From Proteromonas lacertae (Eukaryota; Sar; Bigyra; Opalinata; Proteromonadidae), in NCBI GenBank assembly GCA_002245135.1, contig NGBS01000656.1, positions 1 to 36,320 on the forward strand: DNA of 36,320 nt, in the 5' to 3' direction. The first letter of the stretch is position 1. Each line of letters starts with the position of its first letter. Below the pieces are notes generated by a model. It was given only the letters and a program-made list of their open reading frames with translations, had not been told where the DNA came from and made no database searches. Both the position numbers and the translations under genes were made by a program. Positions 10,966 to 20,058 of the stretch are shown here, piece by piece.

Positions 10966-11135
10966 CCACATGTCACAAAGTCCTAACGAGTTTTCTAGGG
11001 GTTCATCCCTTTCTAGATTCACAATTGACTTTTACAGAGCTTTCATCGATTGCATCTATAAATCTCGTAAAGTCAACTGTGACTCTAGAAAGGGACGGAC
11101 TCCTAGAAAACTCGTTAGGACTCTGTGACATGTGG
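10966..11135. repeat. 170-nt terminal palindrome of element 1
   Basis: The arms begin CCACATGTCACA and end TGTGACATGTGG and pair over nearly their whole length, including CTAACGAGTTTTCTAGG with CCTAGAAAACTCGTTAG. A short apical region lies around 11048-11062. The same palindrome, with sequence drift, occurs at 16808-16986 and 24421-24580. Confidence 0.9.
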
Positions 11136-12690
11136 CCAAAGTCCCATCTTACTCAGTCCCAAGAGATTCTATTATCATCATCCTCCTTCCATATCATCGA
11201 TAGCAATCCAGACTCTATGAACATCTCCGGTATTGATCAATTTCCTTACCTTTGTAACTTCTTGTTTTACTTACTCACGTACTTACCATGGTAAGAGATC
11301 AACAGTCCATTTCATTAACAATATCAATATCAATACAATGGAGTCATCGATAAGGAGGACGTGGATAGATACGTGAAGGTTACCTGGAGATGTCTTCTTA
11401 GATTTACTAAGCTTTACAACTCACATAACGATCTTGAGAATTGCCTCAGACATGGGGAACTTAGCTACAGTCCTTGACTGACCTTATCATGAAAGATCGC
11501 GATGACTTACTAGCTTCTTGATATAGAAGTCCCAATGGTTGTTTGCTTGGAGCCGACATCGTTGACATTTATAGGAACTACTCCATCATCCGTACTAAGC
11601 TCTCTAAACTCCGTGAATACCGACTCCTGCAGCTCTATAATGATTTAGCCATTCCATTTTCTGAATCCTTTAACTACCTGGAGATGATCATTGATGATGC
11701 TGATGGCTTCCAGAGATCCCTGGACAATGCAGAATCCCTTATCGACTCCTTTTCTTATTATTGATAATAACATTTTCATAGTTATTTTGTCTTGTTTTGG
11801 GTTACAACTTCAAGGTCATCTTCTTGAAGTTAACTTCTTGGAGTTGACTTCTCGGTAGCTTCCATCTTATTCAGCTCTTTAAGTTAAAGGCCTTTGAACT
11901 CCTTGGTTTATTGCTATTAATCATCCTCATATCACATCATTGTAAAGACCGAAGTTGTAAGGCTTAACTAACAACTACGGGCGTTCCATTGCTTACCAAG
12001 GTAATGATCGTGACTATTGTGAAGAGGCCAATGAAGGTAACTACAATACTTCCGAGGAAGCAACACTATCTACAACAACACTTACTACAAGTCCAACTCC
12101 ACTTAGCAAAGTTGAAACAGAGAAGGAAGATACCGATGATTCCAATTGCCATCACGTTAGTCAGGAACATAAACATTAGCAGGTCTTTCTCGTATAAGTA
12201 ATTGATGGCATCTACGATCAGTCGGAGGATGATATTCATGTTGGGACTTGATATTGCTAGGTCAAAAGAATTTACTAACTAGCTGATGATGGATTGAATG
12301 TAGCTCCTTGACTTTACCTATCCTTCAGTACCTTGCCTATTGCTTATCTGGTTTTCACCTTCCTTGAGTTGATTGTAGTGATCTCCATCGACTTGTTCAT
12401 CATTGTCTTGATCATGATCCCAGCTCCTAGTTCTTATTGACTCCGATCATCTTAAATAGCTTTTGGAATCCACGCTTTACTCGATTGATGAACGTTTCCT
12501 AATGCACTTCCTCGGAGCTGATTACCTCGGTATTGTCTGGCTTTACTATCACCGATAAGTTCGTGTGTATGGGATAGTCCTTGAGTATAACTTCATCAAA
12601 AGCACCTTCCTGGGAGGCTTGATTAGCAAATTGATCCTCTTGGAATGATCTGTTGATCCCAGAGTTGATGAAGCAAGACAAAAAGATTGG
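11136..12690. other. G+C-richer left arm of element 1, no convincing gene
   Basis: Only short open frames occur here: plus strand 11543-11764 (73 codons, an Asp/Leu-rich helix) and minus strand 12499-12681 (60 codons without an ATG). Neither resembles a known family. Codon-like texture and composition resemble the 7.8 kb element, so these may be relics of element genes. Several Tyr/Leu-rich reading fragments are interrupted by stops in all frames. Confidence 0.4.
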
Positions 12691-12771
12691 CTTTTGTTAT
12701 TTAAAAGAAAAATACACAAAATAAAAAGAAATTCAAAAAAATATTTTCAGCCTTTTTGCTAAACCAGAATA

Positions 12772-14166
12772 ATGACTAATATTTATTCATATAAAACAGA
12801 AAGTATTCTTTTTATTATTTTTTTTATATTTGCATTTAATTCTATTAATAATAACCATAAAAAAGTACTAAATTTATGTAAAAGTATTGTTGGAAAAGTG
12901 AAATATAAAACTTCAAGACAGTCATGCAAATTAAACTGCAAAATAGAAACAAATTATTCATTTCCTAAATATACAAACGATTCTTGTTTTATAAAACATT
13001 TATATAAAATAAAACATGAAAAATATTATTCTCTATATAACCTCAATATATCCCATTATTCATATGAAAATAAGTTAATATATTCTGAATTTATAAACGT
13101 ATCTATAAAAAATATAGTATTAGAAAAATAGTTACTTTTACACTAATTATATGGCAATTCTCTTTTACTATTCAATAAAAGATTTTGTTATAAACTTTAC
13201 TGTTATTAACAATTCCCTTAATAGAGTAATAGATGATGATCATTTAAATGTAAATATATATTTATATGATGCTTTATCAAGATATCGGTTTTCAAGACAA
13301 ATGGTATATACTAAAAATTATTTAATTGATCTTTCTAAAAAATATGAACTATATGAGATGATGAAATATCATACTATTGGAATTAATTCACCTTTAAATT
13401 ATAGAGCATTAATCAACGGAAAAAATTCAGTATCATTATTTAAGTGGTATAAGCTTAATAACTATACAATTGCTTCGTTACCAGGTTATTATGATTTAAA
13501 TTTAAACTTGTGTGGTAGTAGCAATAAAAAATATGTAGATTATAATGTTCAATTATTCAAAAGCTGGAGTGATAGATATTTATTTGGAAGTTCAAAAAGG
13601 TGTTTAGGTAATAAGCATATACATGAGCATCAATTACAATTTTTAGAATTACTATATTCTTCATATAACAACAAAAATCCAATTTTTTCATTTACCACAT
13701 TTATGGAATCACATGATTCATCATTTTTATCATTATTAAGAATGGATAAAGATTTTGCTAATCATTTATCTAAATTAGAAAAGAATTATATATTAAATAA
13801 AACTGTAACAATAATAATGAGTGATCATGGAATTCATTATGGAAAATATTATGATACTTTAGTATTGCGTTTATATTATTTTCTATTAGTTTGGAAAACA
13901 TGATAGAGCACTTCCGCTGTTTATAATAGTATAATACTACCATTTAATTGTAGATTTTCCCAAAATGGTATATCAATAAGAAAAAAAACTTCGACAATAA
14001 TTTAAGAACAAATCAAAATATATTCGTAACCGCATATGAAATACATAATATGTTAGTAGATATTATTAAAAGTAAGATTATTATCAAAGATAGCCTGCTA
14101 AACAAGTTAGACTACAGAAGAAATTGTAGTATGTATAAAATTATAGGAGGATGTTATTGCTTGTAG
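12772..14166 (+). CDS. DUF229 (alkaline-phosphatase/sulfatase-fold) protein with three tiny introns
   Basis: Exons 12772-13098, 13124-13861, 13890-13928 and 13954-14166 are joined by GT..AG introns of 25, 28 and 25 nt, giving about 438 residues. Family landmarks fall in order: an N-terminal membrane anchor, a Cys-rich lumenal start, NVNIYLYDALSR (first metal-site region), HTIGINSPLNYRAL, then TIIMSDHGIHYGKY (the SDHG metal-binding motif). The HDRALPLF stretch lies in the third exon. The last exon has NQNIFVTAYEIHNML and an RRNCSMY..GGCYC ending. The motif order across all four exons shows the gene is intact and the introns real. DUF229 proteins are thought to act on sulfated or phosphorylated glycans. 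The gene is AT-rich like the host, yet lies inside element 1. Confidence 0.85.
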
Positions 14167-14209
14167 AATTATTAAGTAATTTTTATGAAAAATAAACTAA
14201 CTGAATTAA

Positions 14210-14690
14210 CTACTCATTGATTTTCTAAGCCCGATTCATCGATATCTGTTGGTCTTCTAAGACCAGTGTTGTCGTTTTCAGCTTAAGAGTGTGAATACTT
14301 ACGAGGCATTATAATACCTGATTGTCATTGTTGGGAGGTAGATATGATCAAGATCCTCCGATGGAATAATGATGTTGCATAGGCTGACTCCTTCCATGCT
14401 CTTGAACTTTTTATTGGACATATTCTTTATCTAGATGACTTACAAAGACATTGAAATAAACCTTCAGAAGCCTCCGGAGAATGCTTATGATGACTTTCAA
14501 GGACCATTGAGAAATCCAGAACTAGCTAGAACCTCTCGAAGTCCCAGTTTATTCAGTTCCATTGAAAGCCTTTATAAGGTCACCAGCGTGATTAGATTCA
14601 TCATACTGAGATAACCAAGACTTGCAGATATCTTCATAGGAATCTTCATAGGAAATACCTTATGTATATGGGACTAAGACAGTGGGCCAA
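14210..14690. repeat. Right arm of element 1 with shared subterminal block
   Basis: Blocks such as CCTTCAGAAGCCTCCGGAGA, TTGAGAAATCCAGAACTAGC, TTTATAAGGTCACCAGCG and GTGATTAGATTCATCA recur in the same order at 24011-24250 in the 7.8 kb element. The terminal palindrome is missing here. Only its outer edges, about 27 nt (GGGACTAAGACAGTGGGCC..AGTCCC), remain, as expected after a deletion across the hairpin. Confidence 0.7.
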
Positions 14691-14708
14691 AGTCCCATAT
14701 ATATACTA

Positions 14709-15070
14709 TATATATTCACATTGCCTGTAGCTATTCCAGTACTTAATGATGTTCTCATCATTATATAAATATAGCTCTGCTTTTATTAGTTTAGCATTTT
14801 CTTGTTTAGAAGAAGCAAAGAAGAATATTAATTTTGTATTGTAAGTATGCTTATTTCTGAGAAATTCTTTAATAAGTGATTCACTGTTATCTGAACAGTC
14901 GCTATATGTTATTACTCCTTTGTTTATAAAAGGCAACAGTGTTATCAAAGAGTTAGACAAACTAAATTCTTCATTTTTTACTCTCATAAAACTATACACA
15001 TTGTTAGAACAAGTAATTACAAAAGATTTAAGGAAGTATACTATAATTACAAATAATAAATATATAAATA
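14709..15070 (-). pseudogene. 5' part of a GT2-like glycosyltransferase gene interrupted by element 1
   Basis: The minus-strand frame is open from about 15070. It encodes a hydrophobic anchor (LFIYLLFVIIVYFL), then CSNNVYSFMRVKNEE, the MRVKNE-type nucleotide-binding start of glycosyltransferase-2-like families. A GVITYSDCSDNS segment follows, giving the expected D-S-D turn. The first in-frame ATG is at 14987, and an upstream start is not visible. The frame ends at TAG 14706-14708, which belongs to the terminus of the inserted element. The remainder of the gene appears on the far side at 10759-10938. It is divergent from the Nucleotid_trans gene at 15137. Confidence 0.55.
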
Positions 15071-15136
15071 ATGCTAAGTTATATAAATCAAATATATACT
15101 AATAACATTTCTATATATTTTAACACCTTTGATTGT

Positions 15137-15971
15137 ATGAAACTCATAATTATATTCTGTTATTTGATTATAGTAATGTTATTATTCGTATTATTAAAAA
15201 TGTATTTATCACCTCATATTTTAATTATTATACCATCAGATTTATATTATTTAGATTTGATTAGAAATTTTTATTTAACAAATATTATAAAATACAGATT
15301 ATCTGATAAATTTAAAGTAGTGGCATATACATATAAAATGTATGTTATGTGTAAAGAATATAAAATCCCAGTAGATAAAATGGATAATCAAATTAATGAA
15401 AATAACGATAGTAGTTTATATAATAACTTCCCCAAATTTTATAAAAAAAACAAGATTAAAAAATCCAATAATATTAAAATATTTAAAGTTATATAGAAAT
15501 ATTCTCTTTATGGATGCAGATTTATTATTTCCATTCTGATTCAGATTTGATGATGTCTTATGACAATTTAAAATGCAACATTTTAAACTACGGATTTGTT
15601 CTTTTAAAAAGATCAAAAAGAACTATCAAATATATAAAAGAACTAATTGCTATAGAAAAGAATTGTAAAATATATCAATATTCTAATTTAGAATGTTTAA
15701 ATAAATGCAATATAAAATATGTTGAAAATATATCCTTATTCTATGTAATTTACTTTATATATTCTTAATTGTTTAGTCATACATTAATAAAATTGAATCA
15801 ATAGGAAAAGAAAATCACTTATTGGCAAAACATTTAAACATCAGTCATATTTCAGATTTTGAAGAAAAACTAATAATTTTAGAAAATCTATATATTAAAA
15901 ATTTTAATAAGAAATATTCATGCGTTATTCCAGATAACTATTTTCAGAAGAATTATAAATTGTGTAGATAG
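15137..15971 (+). pseudogene. Nucleotid_trans-type (nucleotide-diphospho-sugar) transferase, two frame breaks
   Basis: The ATG at 15137 starts a type II anchor (LIIIFCYLIIVMLLFVLL), then HILIIIPSDLYYLDLIRNFYL and FKVVAYTYKMYVMCKEYKIP. After a frame change near an A-rich run at 15441-15461 the adjoining frame reads LKYLKLYRNILFMDADLLF, the DXD motif of the family. A second 1-nt change near 15520-15535 leads to DLMMSYDN and the NYGFVLLKRSKRT segment. A 32-nt GT..AG intron (15745-15776) then joins to the final exon, ending at TAG 15969-15971. Domain order is complete, so this is a recent pseudogene or a gene with sequencing indels in homopolymers. Confidence 0.65.
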
Positions 15972-16389
15972 AATTATTTATTTGAACATATATCAAATTC
16001 ATTATGCTTACTAAATATTTATTCTTTTGTATCTTTTGATTTGTAATAGTTAATTTAGTAGATATTATCTGTATACTTATTCATTCTATATAACAATTAA
16101 TCAAATGTTGATAGAGTTATACAAAATTATAAAGTGTATGTATAATCGTGAATTGTAATATTATTGAATGACACTTTCTTTAATGATGATGATAGTATAA
16201 TAGTAGAGCAATTATTGACATATAAGAGCTTTAATTTATTAATTAATTAATAGAATATTATACTATTTCCTTTTGAATTGTTGCTATTCTCGGTAATATT
16301 TTTCTAAAATGTCTATCATATCTTTCTATAAGCTTTACCAAAATAAGATAGCTTAGCAATAAAACTTGTCTTCTAAAGTTATTATAATG
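15972..16389. other. AT-rich intergenic stretch
   Basis: I see no supported gene or structure in this stretch apart from A/T runs such as TTAATTAATTAA near 16240. Confidence 0.5.
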
Positions 16390-16565
16390 TAACTACGTGA
16401 TTCCTCTTGCTAGATTCTTTGAAATGCTGGTGACCTTGTTAAGGCTTTCAATGGAATAGTAGAACCCGATCATAGAACCTGGACATTACAATTGTTAACT
16501 TTGTTACAAAATGGTAATACCGGGAGGTTCTAGCTAGTTGTGGTATTTCTCAAAGACATTTGTTG
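16390..16565 (-). repeat. Relic of the G+C-richer element family
   Basis: Read on the minus strand, this block matches the 24050-24210 region of the 7.8 kb element. Shared pieces seen on the plus strand are GCTGGTGACCTTGT, ACAATTGTTAAC, CCGGGAG and GAGGTTCTAGCTAGTTGTGG. It lacks termini and the iterons are degraded, so it is an old fragment, in inverted orientation relative to the right arm. Confidence 0.65.
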
Positions 16566-16599
16566 TGCTCCGTTACATTGACCATAAAATAAAAAAATT

Positions 16600-16791
16600 A
16601 TGTCAGACGGACCTATTCCTCAAAGAACTTTTTCAGGTGGTATAACTACACAGTTAGATGCTCAGCATCCTATATATAAACAGCAGCCTTCTCAGACAGA
16701 ACAAGAGACCCAAGCTGATCAAGAATTATATTCTACATTGAATAAGTTACCGCCAGAAGCTAAATCTATGCTAAACAGTATCAATATATAG
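16600..16791 (+). CDS. Small polar protein, 3' end altered by element insertion
   Basis: An ATG at 16600 opens 63 codons rich in Gln, Pro, Thr and Ser (MSDGPIPQRTFSGGITTQL), ending KLPPEAKSMLNSINI. The stop codon TAG lies at the junction with the 7.8 kb element and is made by its terminal TATATAG sequence. In the uninterrupted site the frame would run on for a few codons only, so little is lost. The protein is not recognised. It could also be the first exon of a longer gene. Confidence 0.45.
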   Translation: MSDGPIPQRTFSGGITTQLDAQHPIYKQQPSQTEQETQADQELYSTLNKLPPEAKSMLNSINI

Positions 16792-17158
16792 TATATAAAT
16801 GGGACCCTGGGACATTGTCACAGAGTCCTAACGAGTTTTCTAGGGGTCCGTCCCTTTCTAGATTCAGAGTTGACTTTTACGGGGCCTTCATCGATTGCAT
16901 CGATGAAGCTCCCGTAAAGGTCAACTCTGAATCTAGAAGGGGACGGACTCCTAGAACACTCGTTAGAACTCTGTGACAATGTCCCATAGTCCCATTTACG
17001 TAAGGTTCCTACGGGATTCCTCCTAACGGGGTCTACTGCCTACGGAGTCTACTTCCCTACGGGGACTGCTGTAAGCTATTTCTATACCTATCTATGAGAC
17101 GATCTCCTACGGGGACTCCTGGAAGCTATCTAGAAGTGTTGGTTACCTCGAGGTGATG
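16791..17158 (+). repeat. Left terminal inverted repeat of element 2
   Basis: From the outside this repeat contains an AT-rich tip, a 179-nt palindrome (16808-16986), and a unique part with TACGTAAGGTTCCTACGGG and repeated CTACGGGGACT motifs (around 17070 and 17108). It ends at a small CCTCGAGG palindrome. The complement is at 24250-24607. Confidence 0.85.
16808..16986. repeat. 179-nt palindrome in the left TIR
   Basis: TGGGACATTGTCACAG at the start pairs with CTGTGACAATGTCCCA at the end. Within it, TAGATTCAGAGTTGAC pairs with GTCAACTCTGAATCTA, and the centre ATCGATTGCATCGAT is itself self-complementary. A few mismatches and G-T pairs occur, so the arms are evolving together. Confidence 0.9.
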
Positions 17159-17586
17159 GTAATGAAGAAGCAGTGATCTCTTTCGGAGTATGGGTAAGAA
17201 CGTCTCAGAGGAAGCTTCCTTACCAAGGACGATGTTGCGGAGCAATATCGGACTTGGATAGGAAGGTTCTGTCGTAGACGTTCTTGTCCATGCCCGGAAG
17301 AAGAACTGCTTTCTTCATTACCAGGATCATTGAGAAGGTACTTTCATTTGATCATCATCCAGGGATGTTGAATCTCTTGGAGTTGTTGCTGCCCAACAAA
17401 GCAAGGTAAACTATTTGCACCATGGTTGGGCAGCTCCGAAGGTGGTCACTGACTATAGTTATCCTCTTGCTTAGACTTCCTCTATCTATCTATTACTTTC
17501 CCATAACTTTAGTCTCAGTATCGGCTTCTCCTGTAATGTTTTTGATCGATCCCAAGACAGAACCTTATCGATAAAGCTTACTATCA
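17159..17586. other. Subterminal region of element 2
   Basis: This stretch is of mixed composition and holds no convincing gene. It lies just downstream of the stop of the minus-strand coiled-coil gene, so it includes that gene's 3' untranslated region. Confidence 0.4.
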
Positions 17587-20058
17587 TTAGTGATTGAAGG
17601 ATGTGCAAATGAAAGTAGAAGGAGACGCTATACTACCACTTTGGAAGTCTTCATAGGTGAAGTTAAACTTATCGATACCATTGAAAGTAAGATACCACCA
17701 AACGCCTGATGATGGTTCAGAGCCTAGCTTTCTTACCCAGCAGGTGGTTTTGTTATATAGCTGGAAGCTCTTAAGGAATGTCACCAGTTCTCTTTTCGTT
17801 GCGTTGGTTATTCTAATCCCACCACGTGTAGGGTCATGATTACCTTCAAGATAAAAGGACCGACCAGCATCTATAGTAAGTTCAATTCTATTAGGGTAAG
17901 CCGTAAGATATCCAGTAGGTTTATCCTGATATGCTGCAAACTCCAACCATATTACCTTAGCTATTACCACGTCTTGACTATTAAGGATGTAGTTCCACAT
18001 TGAAGTCAAGGTCTCATTCATCTGTTTAGCTACCGTGGTAATCTCCGATGATCCATCTCCTTGAGATGCCAGGCTTTCTACTGATGTCTTTAACTCGGTT
18101 GACTTCTTCTGGACGTCCTGAACATTGCTATCGACTGAGTTGATCTTACTTAATTGAGCTGCACTGGTAAAGTTGTTTACTTGAGTTACGGCCAGGTTGT
18201 TGAGGTTGTTGACTTTGCCTTGGACTTCAATGACTCTTGTCTGGCAATCTCCTATCTTTGAATGTACTTCATTGACCTTGGTTAATTGAGCTGGTGAACA
18301 GAAGCTATTGACATTCCCAGTATTGAATCCATCGATCTTGGTTCTGATAGCAGCTGCATTGTTGATAGCTGTATCGATCAGTCCTTTACGGGTATTGTTA
18401 AAGAAGCCATCCAAGTTCCTTCGGAGGTTGTCTTCTTCAGTCCTTCTAGCCACGCCACAGGTTGCATTCACATCGTTGATACTTAGAGAATCCACCTTGA
18501 TCTTGATCGCATCGGTGTTGGCCTTAGTTGTATCAATGAAGTTACCTCGGCCTTCAGTACAGAACTGGTTAATACTCTCCTTGTTGAGGTCATGGACACG
18601 TTCATAACACTTATCTATCTTCTCCGATCGATCCGAAGTACAGAAGTGCTTCACTGCTGTGTTAGTCTCATCGATATCAGCACTTCTCGGGATAGTACAA
18701 AACTCCTTGATCGCGTTGTCAGCATCGTCGATCTCTTTAGTTCTCTTATCGGTAATGAATCCTTTGATCAGTTCCTCAATGCTCTTGACAATGATAAGTC
18801 TCTCCAAGGAGCAGTAGTTGTTAATGTCTTCGATGGCTATGCCGGTGATCAGCTCATGGACTTTATCAATCTTCTCCTTCTGTGAGCTACTACAATATTG
18901 GTTGATATCATCGATATCTATCTTGCTTACAATATCCTTGGTCTTGTCAATAGCGGTAGCTCTCTCCTCAGTGCAGAAGGTATTCGTCTTGTCAGCTTCT
19001 CCATTCAACCCGGCGATCTCTTCCTCCATAGCATTCATCTGGTTCTTGAAGTCCTTGTTGTAACCATTGGCAATCTCAATCTCTTGTAAGACCTCCTTGA
19101 ACTTAATCATGTTATTGTTAATCACGGTGTTGATTGCTATGTACTCCTCGTAGTTGTTCTTCATCTTGATCAACTCCTCGGAGGTTACTTTGATCTGCTT
19201 CTCTAAGTCAGTGAGCTTCGTAAGGCTCTTATCATCCACCGTAGTGATGTACTTGATCATATCGTAGACGTTAACATCCCCGATGTTGAGACTCTCGCAT
19301 AATGACTTCAACAAGGTACTGAGACGATCCAGTTTCTCATCCTCTGATGCTTTCAATTGATCGATTGAAGTGTTGGTGGATTCAAGGGCATTGCTTACAT
19401 CCTCCATGCTCTTATACAACTCTAGTAATTGCTTCTCCGTGTACTGCTTAAGTTCATTGCTGCAAGTAGCAATATTGCTCAAGGTTGTAATAGTCGTATC
19501 TCCGAAGTCTTCAGGGATCTTGTTGTTAAGCAAAGTACCTAGGTTCTTGACTTCCTGGAGCTTCTGATCGATACCTTCAATCTTATCAGTCTCATCTAGC
19601 ACTTCCTTTAAGGTCGATTGAATAGCTTTATGATCTGGTTGTAAGGTACCTTGAAGGTACTCATGGAGTTGATGATGATCAGTCTCTAGCTTAGCCAACT
19701 TCGTAGATGACTCCTCCGAGTGATCATCCAACTTTCTCTTGATAGCTGTTGTGGATGAGGTTACTTCTTCTTGTTGCTTCTGATTGATACTGACGGGTGT
19801 TCCTCGGAGGACTTCTTGGATAGTGCTTACCAATGGAGGATTGATCTTATCATAGTCTATCACGGCCTTGAGTTCACCAGAACCCAAAGCCTTTTGAATC
19901 ACTTCCTGGGAATCTTGGAACAACACGTCCTTATCATACTTAACAACGACCTTCCCATCTATCTTTTGCTTCACATCGTAAGTAGTCTTGTCGATAGTAT
20001 TAAGTAACCTTAACATTTCCTCATCGTTCTCCCGTAAGTTGTTCCCGATGTTGAACAT
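17587..20058 (-). CDS. Coiled-coil stalk protein with C-terminal globular domain, fibre-like
   Basis: This is an intact frame of 823 residues from ATG 20058. After a short N-terminal region (about 1-110) comes an almost continuous heptad-type coiled coil (about 110-690). Between about 370 and 640 a motif of the form N-x-F/Y-C-T/S-x-x-R-x-x-x-I-D recurs roughly every 25-40 residues (QYCSSSQKEKID, KEFCTIPRSADID, KHFCTSDRSEKID, NQFCTEGRGNFID). The last about 120 residues are different: Trp/Tyr/Phe-rich and probably beta-rich (VIWLEFAAYQDKPTG, GVWWYLTFNGIDKFNF). Long stalk plus terminal head is the architecture of viral or phage fibres and of some adhesins, but no homologue is recognised and the role is inference. 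No signal peptide is seen. Composition differs from host genes. Confidence 0.75.
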   Translation of the reverse strand: MFNIGNNLRENDEEMLRLLNTIDKTTYDVKQKIDGKVVVKYDKDVLFQDSQEVIQKALGSGELKAVIDYDKINPPLVSTIQEVLRGTPVSINQKQQEEVTSSTTAIKRKLDDHSEESSTKLAKLETDHHQLHEYLQGTLQPDHKAIQSTLKEVLDETDKIEGIDQKLQEVKNLGTLLNNKIPEDFGDTTITTLSNIATCSNELKQYTEKQLLELYKSMEDVSNALESTNTSIDQLKASEDEKLDRLSTLLKSLCESLNIGDVNVYDMIKYITTVDDKSLTKLTDLEKQIKVTSEELIKMKNNYEEYIAINTVINNNMIKFKEVLQEIEIANGYNKDFKNQMNAMEEEIAGLNGEADKTNTFCTEERATAIDKTKDIVSKIDIDDINQYCSSSQKEKIDKVHELITGIAIEDINNYCSLERLIIVKSIEELIKGFITDKRTKEIDDADNAIKEFCTIPRSADIDETNTAVKHFCTSDRSEKIDKCYERVHDLNKESINQFCTEGRGNFIDTTKANTDAIKIKVDSLSINDVNATCGVARRTEEDNLRRNLDGFFNNTRKGLIDTAINNAAAIRTKIDGFNTGNVNSFCSPAQLTKVNEVHSKIGDCQTRVIEVQGKVNNLNNLAVTQVNNFTSAAQLSKINSVDSNVQDVQKKSTELKTSVESLASQGDGSSEITTVAKQMNETLTSMWNYILNSQDVVIAKVIWLEFAAYQDKPTGYLTAYPNRIELTIDAGRSFYLEGNHDPTRGGIRITNATKRELVTFLKSFQLYNKTTCWVRKLGSEPSSGVWWYLTFNGIDKFNFTYEDFQSGSIASPSTFICTSFNH

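Larger units (their letters stand above)
10945..14708. mobile_element. Hairpin-ended, TATATA-flanked element carrying a DUF229 gene (element 1)
   Basis: The left terminus reads TTGTATATATATGGAC and the right terminus, on the other strand, TAGTATATATATGGGAC. Both are directly flanked by TATATA. The left arm has the same 170-nt palindrome as the termini of the 7.8 kb element further right. The right arm (about 14210-14690) shares several blocks with that element's right arm, for example AAGGTCACCAGCG and GAGAAATCCAGAACTAGCTA. The arms are richer in G+C than the host, while the centre (about 12690-14200) is AT-rich and holds the DUF229 gene. The element sits inside a glycosyltransferase gene. 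No transposase was recognised, so this copy may be non-autonomous. Confidence 0.75.

Noticed and set aside
10904-11294. Overlapping small frames across the left palindrome of element 1.
   Set aside because: They read through the hairpin arms in both directions, and similar readings appear wherever the palindrome occurs. They are by-products of the repeat.
13099-13953. DUF229 gene as a frameshifted pseudogene.
   Set aside because: Three GT..AG micro-introns (25, 28, 25 nt) place every conserved motif in one frame to a natural stop.
18308-19567. Several plus-strand open frames of 60-99 codons across the coiled-coil gene.
   Set aside because: They are antisense shadows of the intact 823-residue minus-strand gene and have no family features of their own.
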